A stretch of 64,000 bases of DNA, taken from Chamaecyparis obtusa. Its lineage: Eukaryota; Streptophyta; Pinopsida; Cupressales; Cupressaceae. Where the stretch lies: the NCBI GenBank assembly GCA_027943335.1, contig BSBK01000524.1, positions 2,083,001-2,147,000 of the forward strand. The letters run 5' to 3'. The position numbers and the translations under genes are program-made. The notes under the pieces are model-generated. The model was not told the DNA's origin and made no database searches. It worked only from the letters and a program-made list of their open reading frames with translations. Below, one piece after another: positions 1 to 11,388 of the stretch (positions are counted from its first letter, which is position 1; each line of letters starts with the position of its first letter).

Positions 1-1480
1 GTAATGAGGGTTTTGATTTACAATTGGTTGCCTCTATGGGAAATCTCATTAATTATCTTTTTGATCTAAAGGGAGTAGATCATCCTAAGATTAAGTGCAT
101 GACATGTATGATTCAGAGGGAGTATATTGGGCTCTAATGATAGGATCATATCTGAATTGAGATACATACTTCACATAGTATTGCACATACCTTCATCTTG
201 TTTGACATTTGATGTATGAGAACTTTAACTATTGATTTGTAGGAAGTACACTTGGCACATCAATCCTACAGCATTGATTCATTGGTTAAATTACTTTGGC
301 ATGTATGTGTGGAATTATCTATAGAGTATAATCACTGATTGGATCAACTATTTGGAATAGCTGATTGATAGGATACCTTGCCCAAGCATATGTTATCTTT
401 TCCGATGTCATTTACTGCAGATTGTTAGATGTATAGGTACATGCATTGGCTCTGACTGCATATTGGCATATGCTTCACATTGGTTGTCTTCTATTTTAGT
501 TGACCTCCTAGTGCATATTATCTTAAGGTATATTTTCATATTGCCATTTCCTTACTGGTTGAGAGAGTCTTAACTTTACTAGAGGGAGAAGTTAAGATCA
601 TCTAGAGGGAGTAGGTCTCCTTGAGTATCATGGGTATCTTAATTATAGGCATATGGTTTAAGAGGGAGTTCAATCATGGGCTCAATTAATTTTTCTTGGT
701 GATCTCCTTCCTTATGTCCTGTTGATCTCATGTATGGGTAGGAATATACTTCATTGGTATGATCATCATAACTTGTTAATTTTTTGATCAGCTGGTTAAG
801 GATGCCTAACTGAATATATGAGGAGCATACTTCACATTATGTATGAATGGATGCATACTGGCGTATGAGGGCAACATAAATAGTTATTGGCATATTTGGC
901 ATATTTTATAGGATCATACATTGTGACTGTGGAGTATACCTCACACTGGGATATGTTATGTTTTTACATTGCCTTGATTATGTTGTATGCAGACACATTT
1001 CCTTTTAGAATAGGAAACTATATTAGTAAATACATCTCTTGGTTTATGTTAGCATTGGAATATGTTAGCATTGATTTGTATATCTTCTTTGGCTCATTGT
1101 CTCTGTTATGAGAAATCACAGTTGATTGCTAGTTCACAAATGATTTCTAGTTACTATTTTTCCTTATGCATAGGTGCATACATTATTGGTTGGAACATTC
1201 TTACATTGGCATATGTTAGAATAGGCATACCTCTCAAACATACATTTAGAGTTAATGTTGGGAACATTCATATATATATATGCATATATATAGAGAACTA
1301 TGTTGCATCTTGTTGTAATCACATTGCTCCTGGTTATATGTTGGTTACCTCTAAATGGTGAAGTCTTATGTGATTACTCTTATGCTTGTCTATAGATGCT
1401 GGATAAATTATGCTGATTCTATGAGAGAGCTGCATTTGGATATTGACTACTTAATATGATTGTATGGGGCATACGTCATT
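1..1480 (+). mobile_element. 3' internal non-coding part of a copia-like LTR element
   Basis: No convincing gene is present. The stretch is AT-rich, low in complexity, and built from recurring short words such as GGCATATG, CATACTTCACAT and AGAGGGAG. It leads in the same orientation to a polypurine tract and LTR at 3031-4150, so I read it as the region between a lost pol gene and the 3' LTR. The short open frames at 887-1361 have no domain and an AT-driven composition. The assignment rests on position rather than on homology. Confidence 0.45.
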
Positions 1481-1779
1481 TGTATAGCTTGTGAAGCATA
1501 CTTTAATATTATGTATAAATGGATCATACTTTCTTTCATTTACTGATTATAGCTAAGACTATAATACATGTGGTTCTATGTGTGAACTTTTCATTTGATT
1601 TATGATCATATTGGTTAATCTTATACTTATGTATAGCTTGTGAAGCATACTTTAATATTGTGTATAAATGGATCATACTTTCTTTCATTTACTGATTATA
1701 GCTAAGACTATAATACATGTGGTTCTATGTGTGAACTTTTCATTTGATTTATGATCATATTGGTTAATCTTATACTTAT
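1481..1779 (+). repeat. 149-bp direct tandem duplication
   Basis: The segment starting TGTATAGCTTGTGAAGCATA at 1481 is repeated from 1630 with a period of 149 bp and almost no differences (ATTATG against ATTGTG is the one I see). It lies in the non-coding interior of the copia-like element. Such high identity in otherwise decayed DNA indicates a recent local duplication. Confidence 0.9.
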
Positions 1780-1849
1780 GTGGATTCATGTGGTTATGAT
1801 TATTCATTTGGATATACTTATGCTTATGGCCAAGTTATTCTTATGAATT

Positions 1850-2960
1850 GAAGAATATCATTTGATATTCTTTGAGTCCAGGGGACTCGTGGATTAGGGA
1901 TCCACATCCGAGCATTTGGTGAATATCATGGATTTGATATTCGTTAGGCCAATGCTCGAGGATATCATTAATTTGATATCTGGTGGATCAGGGATCCACT
2001 TCTTAGCATATGGTGGACATCATGGATTTGATGTCTGAAGGCCATTTACTCCGAGTACTCGGTGAATATCATGGATTTGATATTCGTTAGACCAAGACTC
2101 GAGGATATCATAGATTTGATATCTTGTGGATCAGGGATCCACATCTGAGTAATTGGTGGACATCATGGACTTGATGTCAGTAGACCATTACTCTGAGCAC
2201 TTGGTAAATATCATGGACTTGATATTTGTTAGACCAATGCTCTTAACATCATGGACTTGATGTTGGTATGATGTCATGGACTTGACATTTCTTGAGTCTT
2301 GGTGACTTGTGGATTTAGTTATCCACAAATTGGATGGTATACATCATGGACTTGATGATACCATGAATATCATGGACTTGGTATTCTATTGGCTGAGTCA
2401 AGAGGACTCGAGGATCTAAGTTATTCACAAATTGGATTTGATGACAACTTGTGTTTGGAAAGTATCATGGACTTGATACTACCTTGAATATCATGGACTT
2501 GATATTCAAAAGAGTCAAGGTGACTAGTGGATTTGGGAAATTCACAAATATCTGATATCATGGACTTGATAGTCCATGATATCACTTATGGTTGATAAGC
2601 ATCATGGACTTGATGTTATCATGAATATCATGGACTGATATTCTTGGGTCATGAAGACCAAAGGATCTAGGAGATCCACATTTGTATGGTAAGCATCATA
2701 TGATATGATGTTTCTCATATGAATATGAGATGTATGGTTTATGAAGAACAGTTGTGTTCTCATTATATCTTGTAGATAGAGATCTACTATCATAGATGAG
2801 AGATCTATGGCATCATTGGATTAGGAATCCATTTTTATATGTTTTAAGTCTCGGAGACTTTCATATGGATATGAAATCTATGGTTGGAAATTATGCAAGA
2901 ACATATGTGTTCTACCTATCATAGATATGAGATCTATGATTCTATTGGATATGGAATCCA
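1850..2960 (+). repeat. Dense field of short hairpins with variable stems and a recurring loop
   Basis: About 1.1 kb is an almost unbroken run of short inverted repeats. At least fifteen share the core ATCATGGACTTGAT or ATCATGGATTTGAT, flanked by complementary arms. Examples: 1921-1942, 1961-1980, 2016-2035, 2064-2085, 2104-2123, 2159-2178, 2206-2227, 2245-2264, 2271-2288, 2336-2362, 2461-2480, 2486-2507 and 2623-2643. Outer arm bases change in pairs: GAC with GTC, AAC with GTT, AGT with ACT, AAT with ATT. Between them lie other hairpins, such as GAGTCC/GGACTC at 1874-1888 and GTGGAT/ATCCAC at 1889-1905, 1983-1999 and 2126-2142. A 13-bp perfect arm pair spans 2554-2583. The field lies just upstream of the polypurine tract and LTR. 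Its function is unknown. Confidence 0.85.
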
Positions 2961-3030
2961 TGTTGTTTATGTTTTTGGCATCTCTATCAAGGATGACAAA
3001 GGGAGATCATTGGGTTGATCTTTGCCTCAA

Positions 3031-3043
3031 GTCCAAGAGGGAG
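3031..3043 (+). other. Polypurine tract of the copia-like element
   Basis: The purine run AAGAGGGAG ends immediately before TGTTGATG, the arrangement of a plus-strand primer site next to a 3' LTR. Similar AGAGGGAG words occur upstream near 115, 580, 603 and 663, but none of those precedes an LTR start. Confidence 0.6.
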
Positions 3044-4150
3044 TGTTGATGTTTTGGCCTTTACGGCAAAGATTGACCATCTTGGAGATAATAAATATAT
3101 TGGAAATATTTATTATAATTCGATTTATAAATAATAATAATAAATATGAGTGATATTTATTATTTATTGTTTATAAGATATTCTTTATATGAGTGGTATT
3201 TTAAATTAATAATAAATATAACAAGGATATTTATTATTACTTGGGAGGGCCCAAGTCGGCCACCCTTGGAGTGGTTTAATTTAGAAATTATACTCATATA
3301 TAAGAAGTTCGATTCTTGAGAGAAAGATCATCAAAAACATAATATGATCTTCTCTCCTCAAGGATCGAAATCCTTTATATACTGCGAATTTGCATGAGTG
3401 CTGGAGCGAATACCTTAATGCTGGAGTAAATGCATTAATGCTCGAGTGATTATGTGAATGTTGGCAGATCCGAAGACAATTCTGTCTGCCGTAAAAAGGC
3501 AAATTAGTAATCAAATGCTCGAGTGATTATGTGAATCTTGGAGTGAATTCGAGGCAGCGAATTCACTCCAATCTGTGATCAGATCAAGAAGCTGCGACCC
3601 TTCCTAGAGGCTGTTAGTATATTGCAATATACATCTTAAGGATTGGATATATTTAAGGGACTGCTGTAGGGCAGATTGAAGTATTTTAGACAGTGCAGAT
3701 CTGGATGTTGTTTTCAATCTGATCTGTGTGCTAAATCAAATCAATGGAACGAGATCTTGAGAGAGAAGACCTTGAAGGCATCATATCCGGGTAACATCTC
3801 ACCTTGCTTGTGTATATTATATCTTATCCTGTGCTTAGTGTTTGGAAGACTTCTATAGTTTGATCATTCCTAGGTGAATCTGAAAAATACTAACAAAAGT
3901 TTCCTCCTGTATTGCGAGGTTTTACTCCATCTCTCCCTGACAAAACCATCCTATCCTCTTAATGCTATTAGTGAGTGATTAAGGAATAGGCTATGTATAT
4001 ATTATTAGCTTATGTACTACGAATATATGTGTATATATATAATACGACATAACTGATATAAATTCTGATTTCTTTATTATTAACAGATTTTCTAAAGAGA
4101 GAGAGAGAGAGAGAGAGGTTCTTTATCCCTAATAGGATTCAGATATAACA
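3044..4150 (+). mobile_element. Copia-type LTR, probably the 3' LTR
   Basis: The LTR begins TGTTGATG directly after the polypurine tract. It probably ends at ATATAACA (4143-4150), giving the TG...CA termini typical of Ty1/copia LTRs and a length of about 1.1 kb. The interior contains AT-rich runs and a (GA)n stretch at 4096-4118. The right boundary is tentative because no second LTR copy is available for comparison and the matching target duplication would lie outside the window. Confidence 0.55.
4096..4118 (+). repeat. (GA)n microsatellite
   Basis: Pure GA dinucleotide repeat of about 23 bp inside the putative copia LTR. Confidence 0.9.
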
Positions 4151-5003
4151 TTCTGTAATCATTATTAACTTATTGATGCTCGCCATCAATACATATGATT
4201 CATTTTCTTTTACATCACGTCCTTGTGAAGAGTATCAAATATATTTATCTCATATTCCTTTCCTGATATAATATTCTGCAAATCAATCATGATGCATAAG
4301 TTAAAGCATACCACTTGCTGTTACTCGATACTTGTAAGCATTTAAATATAATTCAATTCTTTCTCTGAGTATGTGATGAACCCTGCTGGTTCAATCTTAT
4401 CCCTTGCTAAAAAGTGATCTTACTTGTTGAATTTGGACTCAAGGAATTTTGTCAAACACTTTGCATACAATCTTTAATCTTGCTGGGTGTGTGTTTCAGT
4501 CTGATGCAAATGCAATTCTTTTTGTATTTTCAGATGCATATATATGACCTACACATGAAAATGTGCACCTACAGCAGCAAGACAATAATACAAACACTTG
4601 GCATGCAACTTTCAGTAGCTAGACAATAATACAAACACTTGACGTGCAACTTTTAAGAGCTGGGAAAGATTTAATTTCATATAAAAAGTATATACGAACT
4701 CTTTTATGCCCAAACATACCCGGAAAGACAAGCTGTTCATTTTTTATTGAAATCTGGAAATGCACATTTATCAATAAATGTGACAGCTGAAAGTGATCGA
4801 TCTGCTTTATTCGCTGATTTCTCCACCCTATATTCAATGCTAAACACCTTGTATATGCTAGGCATCCACCTTTGATGAAAGAAGACCTCCAAAGTTAGGC
4901 GATTTGGTCTTTGGTTCACACGTCCTCCTTATCACAGCCACACATGCCACTTATCTCAGCAGTACGGCCCCTTCTAGATGGTACAGCCAGAATGTAAAGG
5001 CTG
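4151..5003. other. No gene seen; contains a 41-bp tandem repeat
   Basis: AT-rich DNA between two LTR-like blocks. The only structure I see is a tandem pair with a 41-bp period at about 4580-4661: AGACAATAATACAAACACTT followed by GGCATGCAACTTT or GACGTGCAACTTT, each copy ending in AGCT. The small open frames here have no recognisable domains. Confidence 0.6.
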
Positions 5004-5972
5004 TGTAATGTTATGAAATGCTACAAAATAAGAAATTTGTGATGAATTCTCTGAATCAGCCCTTCAATTCTTGTCAATTCTCTCGAGTCATTGCACAATT
5101 AGAGCCTCTAAATGAAATTCTCCTCTAAGCAATCTCCATTGGGTTTTTCACCACCTCAGAATGCAATAACAATGAAGATTGCACACTCTCCAATGCCCTG
5201 GTACAGCTGAAAACCCTTGTTCTCAAGCTCAATTCCCAAACACCAAATAGCAATGACGAATAATCATTCAATAATGAGTTTGAATTGCATTTGAGTGTAT
5301 TTATACTCCTCATGAAAAGCCATGACCCCCTTTGCTTTTTAATATTTGATTTTATTTGCTTTTGTTGCTTTCATAATTGACTTAGGGAAAATACTCCAAA
5401 TTGGGCACTCATAACATTAAATATAATATTTAATGCAAATAACACTTTATCATAGCCCACTAAAATAATAACATTATATTATAATTGCACTTTATAAATA
5501 ATTATTAATAAAGTTATCACTTTATTAATAATTAAACTAGCATAACTCCACAAATAATCATTATTTCTCAATTTCGTCTGAACCTGGGAGTTAACCATTG
5601 TGTTCGTTGTGCATCCAACTGCCTTACGAAAAATAGTAAGGGTCCCTCTCTATCAACCACTGACTCACTATAATTAGTAAATCCCTTAATACCTGATCAA
5701 ATCAATGGTGCCAAGGGTCGACACTACAACTGAGGCTGGTCCAGGTGCCCTACCAACTATAGAAATATTGGATAAATGACTTACTATAAATAGTAAGTCT
5801 ACCAAACTGAACTTTTAAGAAGAGCAATCCTGAACACTTATGTACTCCGGAAGGGAAAGAGACTCTTGTTCTGCCAATTGGGACCCTCTAACCATCAACC
5901 TTAGCCTAGGAGGGTCGAGGTAATAGGCTAAACCAATCATAAACCATATCATTCCAAAAAGGGGACATTACA
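5004..5972 (-). mobile_element. Gypsy-type LTR, minus strand
   Basis: The right edge GGGGACATTACA is, on the minus strand, TGTAATGTCCCC, a gypsy-type LTR start. The left edge is probably TGTAATG at 5004, giving a short terminal inverted repeat. The block shares recognisable stretches with 16300-17308: TACTATAAATAGTAAGT, GAGCAATCCTGAA, TTCTGCCA, GACCCTC(T/C)AACCAT, TTAGCCTA and GGGGACATTACA. A minus-strand TATA box (TATAAATA, about 5306-5299) lies about 666 bp from the LTR start, nearly the same distance as in the other copy. No matching 5-bp target duplication is visible, so the left boundary is uncertain. Confidence 0.6.
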
Positions 5973-6758
5973 AATTACTGATGAAATGTATTTCCTTTGT
6001 GTGATCTTTCTTGCTATCTTGAATGAATGATGAGAAACTCTTCTTATAGCCGTGCTCTTGAATGAGTATATTGGAAAAGACATGTTTGGTAATCGCACCC
6101 TTCACAACAATCCTTAATCACTCCCTATGCAACAATTAATTTCTAACCTCTTCTGAAGGTTAATTCCCCCATAAATAATCACACCTCATCAAGTAATTAT
6201 CTTCTCAGATCATACCTTCTATTATGCTCAATTTGTTATTGTGTCCCTTCATTAGATATCCTTTGCAACTTAATAATACTTGATACCATTTACTAATTTA
6301 AACAATCGATCATGTGTTGTCGATACTTGTATCGATGTAGACCCGATACCTCTTTCCTATATTGTTTCACATTTTAATTGATGTCCATATTGTGCCGCAT
6401 TGGGGCCATGATGGTAGCCACTAGTACTGATATTTTGCCATGCTTTTTCCATTTATCCTTCATTTGATAACATAGACTTCTGATCGCCGCAGTATGATAT
6501 CTTCTATGTATTGTGGTCAACGTCAATATAATCTCCATCATAATTCTCCATACTCTATAGACAATACTCAGAGATCTATATCTATAATTACAATATCATA
6601 TGCTATCGTTGGTTCTTTTAGTGGTCAGCGGCACATGGAAGGACTCGATACTCCCATTTATCATCGATACATAGCAATCTGTAATTATATTATAATTTAC
6701 TTATTATATATTTTTATTTATTTATTCTTAAATCCTATTCTAGAAAGGGGACGTTACA
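5973..6758 (-). mobile_element. Possible second minus-strand LTR fragment
   Basis: The right edge reads GGGGACGTTACA, on the minus strand TGTAACGTCCCC, a gypsy-like LTR start. The interior is AT-rich and has repeated TCGATAC / ATCGATG words near 6310-6350 and 6646-6670. No left terminus or duplicate is clear, and no coding region is present. Confidence 0.3.
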
Positions 6759-7964
6759 TTATTTCAAGTTGGGCCCGGTAATTTCTAATTTAAGAGGCAA
6801 TTTGAATAATATTATTATTAAAATAAAAAGCATTTTCAACAACAATAAATAATATAAAAAGTATTTTTTAATACTTTAAATTAAATTAAATTAAGATTAT
6901 TTTTTAATACTTATGGAAATTGGACCCATGGGCACACTTAGTGCACTACAAAAGGTGCCTGAATTCATTTGCATCTCATGTGTTTTGTCGTCCCTTTTCC
7001 AATCAATTTTCAAAATTTGAGCTTTGTATTTAAATTTGCATTTGAGGACAAAAGCCTTGGCTGATTTGGAGATCTTGGAGGATGAGAACCCTCTTGAGTT
7101 TTCACTACCAGATTGAACAAAAACCTTCATCTCATTTGAAGCAATTCCATCTGAAAGTTGCATTTGTGCTGATTTGGATCATTTTCAGATATCGTGATTG
7201 TGGTTTGAAGGGTTTCATTGCAGATTTTCAGAACTATATTGTTGTCCCAACAGCATTTCATGTCATCATCAATTTCCATCACTATTTGAGAGTTTTGGAA
7301 ACATTTGCAAGCATTCATCATTCTTTGCTGCTGCAACAACACTGTTGGAGGTTTTTGGAGTGGTTTTTTGACATCATTATTGTTGCAACAACATTTCCAG
7401 CCAAGCCCTAGGGAGCACCATTTCTTGGGAGAGCAGATCTGCCTCATTTATTGCTGCTTGATCACCTGTTGAGCCCATAATTGAGCATTCCAGCCTTGTT
7501 TGCAGGTTTAACATCATTTTGGACAAGTTACATCAGCAATTATTGCTGTTTAGAGGCATTTTAGGGGCTGTTACCACCATTTTCAGAGATTCATCCTTCA
7601 GCACCAGCATTTGTTGACTTCAATGCTTCCATCCTTCACCTCAGTTGTTGCCACTTGCCACCATCATAAGGGAGTGCCATATCAGATTTGGGCAATTTGG
7701 GGTCATTTATTGCATGTTTCCATTGATTTCCTGCCATCAGTTTGTCATTTTCCAGCATCATTAATCATTTTATTCATTAGACCTGCGGAGTGCCGGCTTG
7801 GAAGGGAAGACAGGGTTGTTTGGTGGCTGTTCATGCCACTTTTCACTTGAGTTCAACCTCATTGGTACCAAACAGGCCCACATCAGCCAGTCATAACTTA
7901 ATGTAGCGGCCATACAAATCTAAATTTCAATTATTATTAATTAAATTTGCCCTTGTGAGTTGAT
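6759..7964. other. No gene seen; retroelement-like AT-rich DNA
   Basis: The 1.2 kb between an LTR-like edge and the integrase remnant has open frames on both strands at 7082-7447, but none shows a recognisable domain. The sequence is enriched in CATCATT, TTGTTGC and TTTGGAG words. It may be 5' non-coding DNA of a gypsy element, but nothing proves it. Confidence 0.35.
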
Positions 7965-8411
7965 TTGTCAATTGTAGAAATATCTCCCTATCATTTGGTC
8001 TATGGACAATATCCAGTCTTTCCAGTTCAGTTGAGAATTCCAACACTACAATTAATGCAAGAATATCTGGAATGTGAAGATAGAGTGCAGACACCACTGT
8101 CCCAACTATTGCACTTGAAAGAGAAAAGAGATCAAGCATTAGGAAATTTTGCAAAACATCAAGGAGTGGTCAAAAGGTGGTATGATAGAGTGGCCAAAGT
8201 CAAGGACTTTCAGATTTCTAACTTGGTTCTGTAGTGGTATAAGGCCCATGAACGGAGAGGTGGTCATGATAAGTTTGACAGTTTATGGATGGGTCCTTAT
8301 CAAGTTTCTCTAATCCTGGGAGATAATGCATTTAAGTTGAAGACTCTGACAGGAGAGGAAGTTCCATTACCTGTCAACGGATAGTTCCTCAAGCATTTCT
8401 TCGGACCATAG
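7965..8411 (+). pseudogene. Ty3/gypsy integrase C-terminal remnant
   Basis: The frame opens abruptly with SPYHLVYG, the conserved 'SPF.LVYG' box that follows the integrase catalytic core in gypsy polyproteins. It continues through RDQAL, a YD segment and W-KAHERRGG-DKF, then LWMGPYQV-(L) ..NAFKL, equivalent to the GPY/F module that ends many gypsy integrases, and closes with FLKHFF and TAG at 8409-8411. Two internal TAG codons (8232-8234 and just before FLKHFF) sit where Gln is expected. The upstream polyprotein is absent, so this is a truncated pol tail. Sequence character suggests a non-chromodomain (Tat-like) gypsy, but the lineage is inference. Confidence 0.75.
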
Positions 8412-10060
8412 GTTTCCCTCCAAAGCCTATTTGTACATAGTTAGGTCAGGTTTCCCCTTTTGGTTTTGGGTTTTTGGTTTTCTCCGTTTTTGTGTGTCTA
8501 CCCTTTTTGGTTTCAGTTTCCCTTCCCCTATGGGGTTTTGGATTTGTTTTCGTAGTTTAGGGGTTTGGTTTTCCCTGAGCTTGTTTGCTCAAGTTGTTTT
8601 GCTTTGGTTTTGGTTTTTCCAAGTGTCTTAAATGTTTGGTGTTTCCATTTGCTAGAAAGGTGATGGTGTTTCTAATGGCCTAGATTCCACTAAGTTGTGT
8701 CAGTCTCATTTCCTAGATAACTATCTATGAAGATCCTTGGAAACCAAGGTTGCTTTTTCTTATGTTTATCATCAGGTTAGAACAGACACTTGACTCGGAA
8801 GGTAAATCATCTATTGTCATAACACCTAAATCCTGAGAGTATTATACTTTTCACGACTAATCAATTGCTCTAAGTCATTTTGGATTCTTTGGGAGAAGTT
8901 ATGGCTTGTGAAAATCCTAAATCTTACTTCAATACCACTGTAATTCCCACACCCATAGTGAGCTTCATTGCTTATAAGCCAAGTGAAAAGAAAGAAATGA
9001 GATATCAAAAGAAAGAAAGAGAAAAGAAAAGAAAATGAGATAAAAGATGAAGTATTAGCTTTGGGAATATGCGGACATCTCTACAAGTGTTCAAAAGAAT
9101 AATTCCCCGGAAGTAGAGCAATCTCTATGGGAATTACAGCGACAACCTCATCGGGGTTATGGATGATTCACTAGCAGTGAGGCAATGTCTAGGATGCTTT
9201 TCAAGTTAAGAAGTTTATATAGCTTGCCCTAACTAATCTCGGGAATTTTGATAGTCTCATACGCACATACTTAGGTAATCATGGATAAAGGTGTTCTGAT
9301 CCAATAAATGGTTCTTCTCCCCTTTTGAGCGTGTTTCCTCTCTTCATGATGGCATATGAAAGATTAACCAAAGATTTTAGGTTAGGATTGGGTTTTAATC
9401 CTTGAACTGTTTTCAAACATTTCACTTGTGGAGTTGCCAAAAATTGATCAAGTCTAAAAGAGAAATAACATCCACCTTTGGCTCTAAGAGTGGAAATTTG
9501 GTGAAAAATAGTGAGTTTGGCCAAGTATAGCAATGAATTGACCCTTCTGAAAGAATGCCAATGAAATTTTGAACATTTTGACATACTTTCTATTTTTAGA
9601 AGTTTCTATTTTTAGTCTCAATGTATATTTATAGTAAGTCTATTTTTGGCATGTCTAATGAGCATTGGCAAAGGAAAAAGTAGAAGGGTGTCCGGTTCTA
9701 TATTTGGAAAATTGAAAAGCATCTCTAGAAAAGCATTTCTGAAAAAGCATCTCCAGAAAATTCATCTCTAAAGAAAGCATTCAAGAGTGAAAAAGCACCT
9801 AAATGGTCAAGTCTAAAAAAGCATGGAAAAAGCACCTAAAAATGAAAATGCATGAAAAGCATGGAAAAGTCATAAAAAAGCACGAGAAAAACACTTGAAG
9901 AGGAAAAAGCATGAAATTTCACTAAATTTGGAGAGCCCAAGACCATCAACACCCAAGATGGAAATTGAACGAAAATGCAGAAAATTGTCTAGGTGTTGGT
10001 TAAAAAGACATAGAGAAATGGCCATTGATTAAGTGTTGATTGAAAGGAAAGAGAAGAACA
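8412..10060. other. Non-coding spacer downstream of gypsy pol
   Basis: No gene is seen. The first 230 bases (8440-8640) are T/G-rich with repeated TTTTGGTTT words. Around 9000-9040 there is a purine-rich run of AAAGAAAGA words. From about 9710 to 9920 the motif AAAAGCA(T/C) recurs many times. The region probably separates the pol remnant from an LTR further right; no LTR terminus could be fixed. Confidence 0.4.
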
Positions 10061-10980
10061 TGGAAAATGATTTTGTCATGAATAAATCCTTGACTCACCT
10101 CCAAAAGCGCTCATGAGTGTTATTTCCCAAGGGTCAAGGAATTCCACCAAAAGAGAAAATTCCTCTACAAGGGCTAAAAGGCGCCCTTGGGTGTAAATCC
10201 TCCTAAGGCAAGGAAAATATTTCAAGGCATAAATTCCTCCATCATATGCTAGGTGCACCCATGGGCGTTGAATCCACTACACCAAGGAATGTTGCATTGT
10301 TTCAAAAATCCTTCACACCCCTTCAAATGCGCCCAAGCTTGGGAAAAAGCAACCTGAAAAAATGACTTGACAATGTAAAAATCCCTCTCCAAGGCATATA
10401 TGCGCCCTAGATCACTAACTCAAGAGAGCCAAGGAATACGTCACAAAGTGCAAAATCCTTCTCAAGAGCCAAAGTGCGCTCATGAGCACCAATTTCCACA
10501 AGCCAAGGAAATGCACCTAAGGTTTAAAAATCCTCCTAAAGGTCCAATTTATGCAAGCATTCAGTCCAAGACAAAGGTTTGTCATCATGTTTGAAGTGCA
10601 CTCATGAGTGCTGATTTTGTAGTTCCCAAAAAAGTTTGAAAGACCCAAAATTCACCTCCAGGGTGCATGTGTGCTCTAGAGCGCTACTTCATGGTGCCCA
10701 AGGAATCTCACCCAAGGCTTGAAGTCCACCTACAAGTTTGATATGCGCACATGAGCGCGGATTCTTCAAAGCAAGGAATTCCGCTCAAATGAGAAAATCC
10801 ACCAAGAAGTGTCTCGTGTGCTCATGAGTGCTAAATCATATGTGCCAAGGAAATTCGTTTTAAATATTAGAATCCTCTACTATATCACATTCACACCAAG
10901 AAAAAGGTTGGAAAACAATGGATTAAATTTTGCCTAAATATAAAATCCTTTGCCTAGTCTAAAATGTGCCTATGGAAGGA
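10060..10980 (+). repeat. About 74-bp tandem array with a central palindrome
   Basis: A palindromic core recurs every 72-76 bp. Examples start near 10106 (GCGCTCATGAGTGT), 10181, 10253 (GCACCCATGGGCG), 10329 (GCGCCCAAGCTTGGG), 10401, 10474 (GTGCGCTCATGAGCAC), 10598 (GCACTCATGAGTGC, perfect), 10671, 10744 and 10817. Between cores each unit carries diverged forms of AAATCCTCC and CCAAGGAAT. One interval (10474 to 10598) is about 122 bp, suggesting a partial unit lost. Degenerate copies continue to about 10980. There is no coding potential. Confidence 0.8.
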
Positions 10981-11381
10981 ATTACAAAGCATGATGGAAA
11001 TTTGATCAAGTATGGGAAATCAAAGTGAAGAAAATCAAATCTAAAGTTGGGAGCATTAGAAATTCAGTTTCAAATTAAAAATCCTCCCATCTATTTAATT
11101 GGTGCCAAAAATTTAATTAAATGTTGGAATATTCAAAATTGCCTAAATATTTAAAACTCCAACCCCTTATTTAGTGGGCACCCATGAATGAAGTGTATTG
11201 ATGAAGATAAATGCCAAAAATGAAATTTTTGGAGAATAAAGGAAAAAAAGGGTGACAAGTGGCTTTAAAGCATAAGAGGATTTTGGACAACTCAAGATTC
11301 CTTGCTAAAAACAATAGAAACTTGGAGGATATGGTGGGGGCCATTAAAGCAGATACAAATTTTACCCTTGTGCAGCTTTTC

Positions 11382-11388
11382 TATATAA
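11382..11388 (+). promoter_or_regulatory. TATA box of a putative retroelement LTR
   Basis: TATATAAG occurs about 460 bp upstream of the first ATG of the decayed ORF at 11843. It is followed by a purine-rich leader with repeated GAGAGGCGTGA(G/A) words (about 11440-11640), which resembles a transcribed 5' leader. No start-site evidence is available. Confidence 0.35.

Noticed and set aside
887..1361. Hydrophobic Tyr/Ile-rich frames that might look like membrane proteins
   Set aside because: AT-rich composition produces such residues; they lie in non-coding retroelement DNA and have no conserved motif.
1850..2960. CRISPR array
   Set aside because: Units are themselves inverted repeats with no separate unique spacers of constant length, and the context is a plant retroelement.
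8440..8640. Interstitial telomere-like repeat (TTTAGGG)
   Set aside because: The sequence is TTTTGG-rich but irregular; only an isolated TTTAGGGG is present, with no tandem array.
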